NCBI GenBank assembly: GCA_035507915.1
Contig: DATJNS010000151.1
Location: 1 to 6,627, forward strand
Source of the DNA: JACQAI01 sp035507915
GTDB taxonomy: Bacteria; Pseudomonadota; Alphaproteobacteria; Elsterales; Elsteraceae
Direction of reading: 5' to 3'
Length of the DNA stretch: 6,627 bases
Shown here: positions 1 to 6,353 of the stretch, in pieces
How the letters are laid out: each line of letters opens with the position of its first letter
Position numbering within the stretch: position 1 is the first letter of the stretch
The notes under the pieces: generated by a model
The model's database searches: none
What the model was told of the DNA's origin: nothing
Seen by the model: the letters and a program-made list of their open reading frames with translations, nothing else
Program-made: the position numbers and the translations under genes

Positions 1-204
1 CGCGACGGCGCGGGCGAGCCGGCGGTGCTCGCCGGCCCGACCTGCGACAGCGCCGACGTGCCCTACCAGCGCAGCGTCTACGCCTTGCCGTGCGATCTCG
101 CGATCGGCGACCGCGTGCGCTTCCTCAGCACCGGCGCCTACACGGCGAGCTATGCGTCGGTCGAGTTCAACGGCTTCCCGCCGATCCGCAGCCACTTCGT
201 GTAG
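1..204 (+). CDS. PLP-dependent ornithine/lysine-type decarboxylase, C-terminal fragment (5' end outside window)
   Basis: The frame is open from the first base and ends at TAG 202-204, giving the last 67 residues. These match the C-terminal beta-barrel end of fold-type III (alanine-racemase-like) decarboxylases. The motif GPTCDSADV carries the active-site cysteine (residue 15 of the fragment) that reaches into the partner subunit's site in this family. GDRVRFLSTGAYTASY carries the tyrosine (residue 47) that contacts the PLP/substrate region. The end, VEFNGFPPIRSHFV, is typical of bacterial ornithine decarboxylases of this fold. Such enzymes are cytosolic, use PLP and convert ornithine (some also lysine) to putrescine (or cadaverine), feeding polyamine synthesis. 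Diaminopimelate decarboxylase is a relative, but the FLSTGAYTASY/FNGFPP ending fits ornithine decarboxylase better. Substrate choice cannot be settled because the N-terminal PLP-lysine domain and specificity helix are not in view. It runs convergently towards the hydrolase gene at 353-1084. Confidence 0.9.
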   Translation, partial: RDGAGEPAVLAGPTCDSADVPYQRSVYALPCDLAIGDRVRFLSTGAYTASYASVEFNGFPPIRSHFV

Positions 205-244
205 CGCCGACGACCCGTCGTTCTCGCCGGCGCCTCACGCAAAC

Positions 245-325
245 CGTCATGCCCGCGAAAGCGGGCATCCAGGGTCGCGCGCACCGCCGTTCGACTCCTG
301 GATCCCCGCTTACGCGGGGATGACG
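245..325. repeat. REPIN-like pair of inverted palindromic repeats between convergent genes
   Basis: Two 29-base units, 245-273 and 297-325, face each other across a 23-base spacer. The reverse complement of the right unit matches the left at 26 of 29 positions. Each unit contains its own short hairpin: GCCCGC-GAAA-GCGGGC at 251-266 and CCCCGC-TTAC-GCGGGG at 303-318. The outer flanks (cgtcat, atccagg) are identical once inverted. This is the layout of REP doublets (REPIN/BIME-type elements), which are dispersed in many proteobacterial genomes and usually sit between genes. It begins 41 bases after the decarboxylase stop and ends 27 bases before the hydrolase stop, so it could protect 3' ends of either transcript or act as a weak bidirectional terminator. 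No RAYT transposase gene is visible. Copy number elsewhere in the genome is unknown. Confidence 0.85.
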
Positions 326-352
326 CGCCAGTGTGTGTCAGTCGCAGCTGCC

Positions 353-1084
353 TCACGCGGGCTCCGCGGCCAGCGTCTGCAGCAGCGCGGCGAGCGTCTC
401 GGGTGCGGTGACGTGCGGCGAGTGGCTGGCGTCGATCTCGTGATAGCGCCAGCCGCGCTCGCTGCGCGCGCGCTCGGCGAACGGGCGGAACACGTCGGTG
501 GGCGCGACGCGCGTGCAGTACACGTAGCTGCGCGGCAGCGTCGTCTCGCCGTTCTGCAGCCGCAGCCTGGTCTCGAAGCACTTGACCGACTGCGGCAGCC
601 GACGCGCCGCGATCCAGCGCATGTCGGCCTCGGACGTGTCGGGCGGCGTCGGATTGGGCGGGATGCGCCAGCCGTCGCCCGCCGTCACGCTCGCCCGCAT
701 GGCGTCGCGCGCCGCCGGCGGCAGCAGGTCGAACAGCGACTGGCCGTCGCGCGGCACGAAGGCGTCGAGATAGATCAGCCGCGCGAGCCGGTCGCGCGCG
801 CGGTCGGCGACGCCGGTCGCGACCATGCCGCCGTAGCTGTGGCCGATCAACACGACGTCGCGCAGGTCCTCGACCTCGAGCACGGCCAGCACGTCCTGGA
901 TGTGCGTCTCGAGATCGTTCGATGGATCGGCCAGATGCGCGCGCTCGCCCAAGCCCGTATAGGTCGGCGTGACGAGCCGGTGCCCGGCGGCCGCCATCAG
1001 CGGATGCAGCTTCTTCCACGCCCACCCGGCCGACCACGCGCCGTGGGCGACCAGGAACGTGGCGCCCCGGGTCGCGGTCACCAT
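353..1084 (-). CDS. Alpha/beta-hydrolase fold esterase-like protein
   Basis: A 243-residue cytosolic protein with no signal peptide or membrane segment. It has the compact, lid-poor form of the plant salicylate-esterase/hydroxynitrile-lyase branch of alpha/beta hydrolases. FLVAHGAW (residues 10-17) supplies the HG oxyanion motif. GHSYGG (81-86) is the nucleophile elbow with Ser83. DASHSPHVTAPETL near the C-terminus places the catalytic His at 221. The acid is less clear: the usual site after the penultimate strand reads CTRVAPTDVF, so Asp197 is the likely candidate, slightly shifted. The motif YTGLGERAHL (42-51) and the stretch after the elbow match a group of bacterial hydrolases whose substrates are mostly unassigned; an ester or small activated acyl compound is plausible. 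The ATG at 1084 places the first beta-strand a few residues in, as is normal here; no strong Shine-Dalgarno precedes it. The gene lies 123 bases downstream of the SulP stop on the same strand, with a strong stem-loop between, so it probably has its own promoter. Confidence 0.88.
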   Translation of the reverse strand: MVTATRGATFLVAHGAWSAGWAWKKLHPLMAAAGHRLVTPTYTGLGERAHLADPSNDLETHIQDVLAVLEVEDLRDVVLIGHSYGGMVATGVADRARDRLARLIYLDAFVPRDGQSLFDLLPPAARDAMRASVTAGDGWRIPPNPTPPDTSEADMRWIAARRLPQSVKCFETRLRLQNGETTLPRSYVYCTRVAPTDVFRPFAERARSERGWRYHEIDASHSPHVTAPETLAALLQTLAAEPA

Positions 1085-1173
1085 CGGGGTCGCACCGTCG
1101 GTCCATCGCAGGTCATGGCGACAGGATAGTGCGATGTCGCCGCCCGCACCAAGCGGCCGCGCGTAGCGGCGGT

Positions 1174-1206
1174 CGATCGGGGCCGCCCCGTGGGCGGCTC
1201 CGATCG
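1174..1206 (-). terminator. 15-bp stem-loop directly after the SulP stop codon (possible terminator or 3'-end stabiliser)
   Basis: Bases 1174-1188 pair with 1192-1206 around a 3-base loop. The one imperfect position (1181/1199) is a G-U wobble on the plus strand and an A-C mismatch on the minus strand. The stem starts one base after the SulP TGA (1210-1208). It is very GC-rich, but no run of T follows on the minus strand, so a classical intrinsic terminator is not shown. It may block 3' exonucleases, or act with Rho, to separate the transporter from the hydrolase gene. Confidence 0.5.
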
Positions 1207-1207
1207 T

Positions 1208-2929
1208 TCAGCCTGCTCGTTGCTCGGCCAAGGCCTTGATCGCCTGATCGACGCTGTGAAACAGATTCTCCTCGCCGAGCAGCTTCATGATGCCGAAGCT
1301 CGCGAAGGCCGCTTGCGCACGAACCGATTCGAGGCGCGCGACGGCGAAGATCATGTCCCGGGATTGGCAATGCCGGATCAATTCCGCCAGGACCTGAGAG
1401 GCCGTGAAGTCGATCGCGATGATGCTGCTCGCCTCCAGCACCACGAGGCTCGGCGGCTCCGGGCGCCGCTCGATGACGTCCAGCACGCCCTGTTTGAAGC
1501 CATACGCATTCAGGAACGACAACGGCGCCTGAAACGCGACGACCAGCACCGCCGGATGGGTCTCGCCCTTCAGCTTCGCGCTGGGGGCCCACCAGATCGA
1601 GGTTCCGGGCACCTTCTCGAATTCGATCGGATGAGCGCGGGTCGTCGTCCACATTCCGTGCATCAACGACAGCACGATCCCGATCCCGACGCCGGTCTCG
1701 ATCGGCAGCAGGACGATCGCCGTCATCGTGATGATGATGAGCCAGAATTCCTCGGTGGTGCGACGATAGACCTCGACGATGCTGGGAATGCGAAAAATCC
1801 GGAAGGCGATGAACAGCAGCACGCCGGCGAGCGCCGCGTGCGGCACGTGGGCCAGGAGGCTCGCCCCGAAGACCACGAGCCCCAGCACGAGGCCGGCGGC
1901 GATCACGCCCGCGAGCTGAGAGCGCCCGCCGGTCTCCGAGACGATCGCCGTCCGCGGCGGGCTGGCGTTCACCGGAAAGGCGCCGAACAGTCCGGCCAGG
2001 AGGCTGCCGGCGCCGATCCCGATGAAGTCGCGGTTGACCGCGGGCGCCGCGCCGGGATCCGAGACGAACGCGCGTGTCGTCGCGGCGGTCTGCAGCATGA
2101 CGACGACCGACACGATCAGCGCCAGCGGCACGACATGGAACAGCTCATCGAGACTGAGGGACGGCAATGAGAAGCTCGGCAACGTGCCGGGAACCTTCCC
2201 CAGGACGGTCACGCCACGGCGTTCCAGTCCGAACGTCAGGACGGCGGCGGTCGCGAGAGCCAGTCCGACGAACGCCACCGGGATGCGCGCGCTGAAGCGC
2301 TCCGAAACGATGATCAGGCCGAGCACGGCGAGACCGAGCGCGAGGGAATAGAGGTTCACGCCATCGAGTTGCGCCGCGATGCCGACGACGCCGTGCAGCA
2401 AGCTGCCGCCCGGGGCCGCGACGCCGAGCAGATCAGGCAGCTGCGAGACGATGATGTGTAGCGAGATGCCGGCGAGAAAACCGGTCGTGACCGGAACCGA
2501 CAGGAGGTCCGCGATCCAGCCGAGACGCAGCAATCCGCCGGCGATCAGCAGGATGCCGACGACGAGCGCCAGCGCCGCCGCCATTCCGGAATAGCCCGGC
2601 GTGCCCACCGCCGCCCAGGTCACCAGGCCGCCGGCGAAAATCGGCGTGATCGTCGAATCGGCCCCGGCGGACAGGAAGCGGTTGGCCCCGAACGTGGCGA
2701 ACGCGATCGAGCCGGCGATGAACGCAAAAAAGCCGACCTGCGGCGCGAAGCCGCCGAGGTGCGCGGTCGCCATCTGCTCGGGAATCGCAATGGCGGCGAG
2801 CGTCAGCCCGGCCGCCAGATCCTGGTTCAGGTTCCGCGCGGCATAACCGGACATCGAGGCAAAGAACGGCCAGGGCCGGCGGGCCGACCCTCCCGTGTCG
2901 TTCGAGGTTCCGGCCTTCCCGCCGTTCAT
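1208..2929 (-). CDS. SulP (SLC26) family inorganic anion transporter with C-terminal STAS domain
   Basis: A 573-residue inner-membrane protein of normal length for bacterial SulP carriers, which move sulfate, bicarbonate, chloride or dicarboxylates. The N-terminal signature YAARNLNQDLAAGLTLAAIA (29-48) is followed by PEQMATAHLGG (50-60), the first core helix region. Hydrophobic helices fill about 38-425, consistent with the 7+7 inverted-repeat UraA-like fold. A cytosolic STAS domain covers about 455-570, with the conserved loop IIAIDFTASQVL (Asp507, Thr509). Two core features are atypical: the helix-8 position that usually carries Asp/Glu reads MLQTAATTRAF (Gln280), and helix 10 reads FPVNASPPRTAI (318-329) rather than the common GxFSRSA form. 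The ion carried cannot be read from sequence. ATG 2929 lies 63 bases after the livM stop; a later ATG at 2854 (Met26) would leave too short a lead before the signature. Neither has a clear Shine-Dalgarno. The short gap suggests read-through from the permease genes. Confidence 0.93.
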   Translation of the reverse strand: MNGGKAGTSNDTGGSARRPWPFFASMSGYAARNLNQDLAAGLTLAAIAIPEQMATAHLGGFAPQVGFFAFIAGSIAFATFGANRFLSAGADSTITPIFAGGLVTWAAVGTPGYSGMAAALALVVGILLIAGGLLRLGWIADLLSVPVTTGFLAGISLHIIVSQLPDLLGVAAPGGSLLHGVVGIAAQLDGVNLYSLALGLAVLGLIIVSERFSARIPVAFVGLALATAAVLTFGLERRGVTVLGKVPGTLPSFSLPSLSLDELFHVVPLALIVSVVVMLQTAATTRAFVSDPGAAPAVNRDFIGIGAGSLLAGLFGAFPVNASPPRTAIVSETGGRSQLAGVIAAGLVLGLVVFGASLLAHVPHAALAGVLLFIAFRIFRIPSIVEVYRRTTEEFWLIIITMTAIVLLPIETGVGIGIVLSLMHGMWTTTRAHPIEFEKVPGTSIWWAPSAKLKGETHPAVLVVAFQAPLSFLNAYGFKQGVLDVIERRPEPPSLVVLEASSIIAIDFTASQVLAELIRHCQSRDMIFAVARLESVRAQAAFASFGIMKLLGEENLFHSVDQAIKALAEQRAG

Positions 2930-2992
2930 GCGCGAGCGCGCGCCGCCGCCACCGACGCGCCAGTCGAAAAGCGCGCGCCGCCCAACGGCAAC

Positions 2993-3958
2993 CTAGGTCT
3001 CGCGCGGTTGAGGAGCACGATGTTGCCCGATCATGCCGAGCAGGCCGCGCCGGAAGAACAGCACGACGATCATGAAGAACAGTCCGATGAACGACATCCA
3101 GTTCTGGGTCTGGCTCGACACGTAGTCCTGGAGCACGACGAAGATCGCCGCGCCGACCAGCGGACCCCAGAAGTTCCGCATGCCGCCGAGCACCACCATG
3201 ATGACGAAATCGCCCGACTGGTCCCAGCGCAGATCGTGCGGGTCGGCGAAGTTGTTGAGGAGCCCGTAGAGCGTGCCGCCAAGGCTGGCGAAGGTGCACG
3301 AGATCACCCAGGAAATCCAGATGTGCCGGTCGACCGAAATGCCGAGAAAGCGCGCGCGGCTCTCGTTCTCGCGGATCGCGAGAAGGGTGCGGCCGAAGGG
3401 CGAGCGCAGCAGCGCGGCCATGATGCCGATGGCGATCGCGAAGCACAGCAGGACCCAATAATAGAATGCCACGTCGTTGCCGAGGATGTCCCACGTGGCG
3501 ACGCCGAGATCGATCGGCAGGCGCTGCCAACCGGACAGGCCGTCGTCGCCGCCGGTGACGTCGTTCCATCGGAAGGCGATGAAGTAGAACACCTGGCCGA
3601 AGGCGATCGTCACCATGGCGAAATAGATGCCGCGGCGGCGCGCGATCACCAACCCGATCACGGCGGCCGCGACGGCGCCGGTGAGCACGCCGACGGCCAT
3701 GCCGGCGAGCGTGCTCGGCACCAGGTACTTGATGGTGAGGCCGGCGCCGTAGGCGCCGAGTCCGAAATAGGCGGCATGCCCGAACGACAGCACGCCGGTG
3801 AAACCGAGCAGGAAATTCAGCGCCGTCGCCGTCAGCGCCAGGATCATGACGCGGCTGCCGAGCTGCGTGTAGCCGCCGACCGCGCCGATCCAATACGGCA
3901 TGGTGAGGAGCAGCGCCCAGACCAGGGCGTCGCCGGCGCGCTTGTCGAGGCGAAGCAT
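2993..3958 (-). CDS. livM: LivM-type permease of a branched-chain amino acid/amide (HAAT) ABC importer
   Basis: A 321-residue inner-membrane protein, one half of the heterodimeric channel of a HAAT-family importer; it should pair with the neighbouring LivH-type protein. Family marks are LNFLLGFTGVLSFGHAAYFG (48-66 region), TGGDDGLSG (135-143), the cytosolic coupling loop GRTLLAIRENESRARFLGIS (189-208), which contacts an ATPase in this family, and GGMRNFWGPLVGA (258-270). About eight to ten hydrophobic helices are visible, with a basic C-terminal tail. The start is the ATG at 3958, whose A is also the last base of the livH stop (TGATG). This one-base overlap implies translational coupling and equal subunit output. 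The frame stays open further upstream across livH, but that part reads as arginine-rich shadow sequence, so a longer start is rejected. The symbol marks the family; the actual substrate (leucine-type amino acid, urea, amide or another small polar compound) is not determined. Confidence 0.93.
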   Translation of the reverse strand: MLRLDKRAGDALVWALLLTMPYWIGAVGGYTQLGSRVMILALTATALNFLLGFTGVLSFGHAAYFGLGAYGAGLTIKYLVPSTLAGMAVGVLTGAVAAAVIGLVIARRRGIYFAMVTIAFGQVFYFIAFRWNDVTGGDDGLSGWQRLPIDLGVATWDILGNDVAFYYWVLLCFAIAIGIMAALLRSPFGRTLLAIRENESRARFLGISVDRHIWISWVISCTFASLGGTLYGLLNNFADPHDLRWDQSGDFVIMVVLGGMRNFWGPLVGAAIFVVLQDYVSSQTQNWMSFIGLFFMIVVLFFRRGLLGMIGQHRAPQPRET

Positions 3959-4824
3959 CAGAAGCGGCCCTCCTCGCCCAGGAGTCCGCGTGGCCGCAGC
4001 GACAGGACGAGCCCCATCATGACGTAGATGACCACCTCGCTCGCCGACGGGAAGAACACCGTCGTGACGCCCGCGGCGAGACCGATCAGCAAACCGCCCA
4101 AGAGGGTGCCCGGCAGGCTGCCGAGACCGCCGATGATGATGGCGACGAAGCTCGGCATGATGAGCTCGGTGCCGATGGTCGGCTGCAGTCCCAGCATGCC
4201 GGCGGCGAGCACGCCCGCGAGGCCGGCCAGGAAGATGCCCATGCCGAAATTCAGATTGCGCAGCACCACGACGTTGACGCCCAGGCTCGACACCATCTCG
4301 AGGTCGGTGGTGGCGGCACGGATGCGCACGCCGAGTCGGGTCCTGGTCAGCACCAGGAACAGCGCGATCACCGTGACGGTGACCAGCGTGACCATGAACA
4401 CCCGGTAGCCCGTGATGAAGAAGAACGCCGTGCTCAGCGGCGTCGACATCCAGGCGGGAACCGAGAACGGCAAGGTCTGCGGCCCCCAGAAGTATCGCGT
4501 GCCGTCCTCGAGGACGAAGGCGAGGCCGAAGGTGAACAGCAGGCTGTAGAGCGGGTCGCGGCCATAGAGCTTCGAGATCAGCGAGCGTTCGAGAACGATG
4601 CCGATCAGGGCGGTCAATACCGGCGACAGCAGCAGGGCGCCCCAGAAGCCGACGTAGGGAATCAGCATGTAGGCGAGATAGCCGCCGATCGCGAGGAAAC
4701 CGCCGTGCGCGAAGTTGATGACGCCCGAGAGATTGAGAATCAGCGACAGGCCGAGCGCCATCAATGCATAGAATGCGCCGATGATGAGGCCGTTGAAGAC
4801 GTTGTAGAGGATGAGTTCGGTCAT
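3958..4824 (-). CDS. livH: LivH-type permease of a branched-chain amino acid/amide (HAAT) ABC importer
   Basis: A 288-residue integral membrane protein of standard length for LivH. The N-terminus NVFNGLIIGAFYALMALGLS (8-27) and LSGVINFAHGGFLAIGGYLA (32-51) are hallmark segments. The coupling loop RIRAATTDLEMVSSLGVNV (167-185) is the EAA-like region that docks on the ATPase. The C-terminal half holds FVAIIIGGLGSLPGTLLGGL (226-245) and ends with RPRGLLGEEGRF. It should form the membrane channel with LivM and receive substrate from the binding protein encoded upstream. ATG 4824 gives the normal family N-terminus; no good Shine-Dalgarno is visible just upstream, which may lower its translation relative to the binding protein. 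It lies 163 bases after the binding-protein stop, across two stem-loops, and overlaps livM by one base. No livG or livF ATPase gene follows. The symbol is family-level only. Confidence 0.94.
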   Translation of the reverse strand: MTELILYNVFNGLIIGAFYALMALGLSLILNLSGVINFAHGGFLAIGGYLAYMLIPYVGFWGALLLSPVLTALIGIVLERSLISKLYGRDPLYSLLFTFGLAFVLEDGTRYFWGPQTLPFSVPAWMSTPLSTAFFFITGYRVFMVTLVTVTVIALFLVLTRTRLGVRIRAATTDLEMVSSLGVNVVVLRNLNFGMGIFLAGLAGVLAAGMLGLQPTIGTELIMPSFVAIIIGGLGSLPGTLLGGLLIGLAAGVTTVFFPSASEVVIYVMMGLVLSLRPRGLLGEEGRF

Positions 4825-4862
4825 TCGGCCCGACGCTTCGTTCCAGCGGTTCGATCTTCACA

Positions 4863-4898
4863 TCGAACCGGCCCGCAGACAACCGCGGGCCGGCTCGA
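4863..4898 (-). ncRNA. Intercistronic stem-loop upstream of livH
   Basis: Bases 4863-4876 pair with 4885-4898 around an 8-base loop. The single imperfect position (4867/4894) is an A-C mismatch on the plus strand but a U-G wobble on the minus strand, so the transcribed (minus) strand forms the better 14-bp stem. It lies 39 bases before the livH ATG and has no T-run after it. Likely roles are shielding the 3' end of the binding-protein message or partly stopping transcription into livH; both are inferences from position and structure. Confidence 0.5.
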
Positions 4899-4947
4899 AA
4901 TCACGCAATCGATGAGGACGTTGGCTCTCGCGCGCGTGCGCCGAGCG

Positions 4948-4971
4948 CTGGCGCCGCCTTCGCGGCGCCGG
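4948..4971 (-). ncRNA. Stem-loop just after the binding-protein stop codon
   Basis: A perfect 8-bp stem (4950-4957 with 4962-4969) closes a 4-base loop. One further G-C pair (4948/4971) sits beyond a T-G position at 4949/4970. It starts 16 bases downstream of the binding-protein TGA on the minus strand. Together with the stem-loop at 4863-4898 it makes a tandem of hairpins in the 163-base gap, the usual place for structures that let the first gene of such an operon be expressed more strongly than the permeases. No T-tract is present. Confidence 0.42.
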
Positions 4972-4987
4972 ACGACTCGTGTCGGCG

Positions 4988-6250
4988 TCAGGCCGGCCAC
5001 TTCATCTTGCAGCCGGTCTCGGCGACCGGCAGCGCGGCCTCCGCGCCCTTCACCTCCTGGTCGACCACGAAGAGATCCTCCGGATCGTCCTTGCCCTTCT
5101 CGACCGCGTGGCCGACATAGAGCGTCGGCATGAGTTGATTGTCGCCCTTGCGATAGAACGGGTCGTTGGGCATCAGCGCGACCTCGGGCGGCAGTTTGAA
5201 GTCCTGGAGGAACTTGGCCATCTTGATGGCCTCAAGGGATTTCGTGCCCTCGGCGGCGAGCGCGCAGGTCAAGACCGACACGTAGCCGAACCAGTGGCGC
5301 GCGGTCGGCACCTTGCCGCCGTTGCGCTTGCGGATCTCGGCGACGAACTCTTGCACGTGCGGCACCCCGGGCTGCTTCCAGTACCATTCGAAGACCCAAG
5401 TGCCGATGCGCGCCTCCGGCGGCAGGCCGTTGAGCACCTCGAGCTCCTGCTGCGCGCCGGCGATGTGGAAGCGCTTGTCGAGGCCGAACTGCACGGCCTG
5501 CTTCAGCGCGTTGACCGCGTCCTGCCCGGCCTGCAGGAAGATGATGACCTCCGGGTTGGCCGCCTGCGCCTTGATGAGGTAGGACGAGTAGTCGGTGGTG
5601 CCGAGCGGCGTCAGCGATGCGCCGACCTCAGTGCCGTTGTTCGCCTTCAGCGCCGCTTCGAAGCCCTGCTGCAACGTATGGCCGAAGGCGTAGTCGGGCG
5701 TCAGGAAGTACCACTTCTTGCCATACTGCTTGAACAAGGTCGCCGACACCGAATTGGTTTCCATCCGCGTCGTGTTGCAGACGCGGAACACGTTCCAGTG
5801 ACAGTCCGTGCCGGTGACCGAATCGGTATGGCCGCCGGTGACGACGTGCAGGATGCCGGCCGCGTTGGAGACTTCGCCGAGCGCGATCGCCATGGCCGAG
5901 TTCACGTTGCCGAGCAGAAAGGTCACCTTGTCGCGGTCGATCAGCTTGTGCGCCTTTTGGACCGCCGTGCCGGTGTCGGCGCTGGTCGAATCCTCGGCCA
6001 GCAGCTCGACCTTGCGGCCGAGAATGCCGTTCTTGGCGTTGAGCTGGTCGATCGCCAGCTGGCAACCGATCTGCTCGTTCTTGCCGAGCTCGGCGTAGGT
6101 GCCGGTGAAGGGATCGTCGAGGCCGATCTTGATGGTGTCGGCGGCCCGCGCGGTATTGACGAACGGCGCCGCGATTTGCGCGACGCCGGCAGCCGCCGCG
6201 GTCTTCAGGATGGTGCGGCGATCGAATTTCGGCGGTTTGATCTGAGTCAT
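4988..6250 (-). CDS. Periplasmic substrate-binding protein of a HAAT-family ABC importer, Tat-type signal
   Basis: A 420-residue precursor of the type I periplasmic-binding fold (Peripla_BP_6, LivJ/LivK/AmiC-like). The N-terminus FDRRTILKTAAAAGVAQIAA carries a twin-arginine-like motif (Arg11-Arg12) and a moderate hydrophobic stretch, then an Ala-x-Ala site (34-36, TARA-ADT), so export folded by Tat is likely. The mature protein opens with IKIGLDDPFTGTYAELGKNE, the first strand and ligand loop of this fold, followed by AIDQLNAKNGILGRKVELLAEDS. Segments around 110-142 and 178-190 (WYFLTPDYAFG) are the usual lobe elements. The end, ETGCKMKWPA, is characteristic of many alphaproteobacterial homologues. 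Substrate is not readable: these proteins bind branched-chain amino acids, amides, urea or aromatic acids. ATG 6250 is fixed by a good Shine-Dalgarno a few bases upstream and by the signal peptide. It is the first gene before livH and livM on the same strand. Confidence 0.94.
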   Translation of the reverse strand: MTQIKPPKFDRRTILKTAAAAGVAQIAAPFVNTARAADTIKIGLDDPFTGTYAELGKNEQIGCQLAIDQLNAKNGILGRKVELLAEDSTSADTGTAVQKAHKLIDRDKVTFLLGNVNSAMAIALGEVSNAAGILHVVTGGHTDSVTGTDCHWNVFRVCNTTRMETNSVSATLFKQYGKKWYFLTPDYAFGHTLQQGFEAALKANNGTEVGASLTPLGTTDYSSYLIKAQAANPEVIIFLQAGQDAVNALKQAVQFGLDKRFHIAGAQQELEVLNGLPPEARIGTWVFEWYWKQPGVPHVQEFVAEIRKRNGGKVPTARHWFGYVSVLTCALAAEGTKSLEAIKMAKFLQDFKLPPEVALMPNDPFYRKGDNQLMPTLYVGHAVEKGKDDPEDLFVVDQEVKGAEAALPVAETGCKMKWPA

Positions 6251-6255
6251 CGTTT

Positions 6256-6262
6256 CTCTCCC
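6256..6262 (-). promoter_or_regulatory. Shine-Dalgarno of the binding-protein gene
   Basis: On the minus strand the sequence reads GGGAGAG, then five bases to the ATG at 6250. It is the clearest ribosome binding site in the window; livH, SulP and the hydrolase lack a comparable one. This fits high output of the binding protein. Confidence 0.75.
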
Positions 6263-6353
6263 TGTTTCTCGCTTGGTTTTGGCTGTGGTGATCCAATCAC
6301 GGCGCGCGCAAAAGCGCCTCGTGCGCCGGTGCGCTGATAGGCCTTTGCATCAT

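Noticed and set aside
90..323. A 77-codon plus-strand frame across the decarboxylase end and the repeat
   Set aside because: It overlaps the in-frame decarboxylase C-terminus in another frame, and its end is read from the repeat itself.
245..325. Possible CRISPR repeats
   Set aside because: There are only two units, in inverted rather than direct orientation, with one 23-base spacer and no cas gene; a REP doublet fits better.
2953..2964. Shared 11-mer gacgcgccagt near the right end of the repeat (about 322-332) and in the livM-SulP gap
   Set aside because: Too short and GC-rich to be meaningful, and no surrounding similarity extends it.
2433..3893. A 486-codon minus-strand frame across livM and SulP
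   Set aside because: The translation is dominated by Arg/His/Ala repeats and spans two real genes in another frame.
2759..4027. A 422-codon plus-strand frame across SulP and livM
   Set aside because: It is antisense shadow sequence, low in hydrophobic residues and with no motif.
3959..4882. Upstream extension of livM making a 629-residue protein or a LivH-LivM fusion
   Set aside because: The extra N-terminal part is livH read out of frame. The TGATG overlap gives a natural livM start with the normal family length.
6312..6330. Possible sigma-54 promoter upstream of the binding-protein gene (GG-N10-GC on the minus strand)
   Set aside because: The spacing is met, but the TGGCAC and TTGC cores are not; such GG/GC spacings are common by chance in GC-rich DNA.
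4979..6337. A 452-codon open frame on the plus strand across the binding-protein gene
   Set aside because: It is antisense to a clear, motif-rich gene with a good ribosome site. Its translation is rich in Arg, Gly, Asp and Val with no domain, as expected for a shadow in GC-rich DNA.
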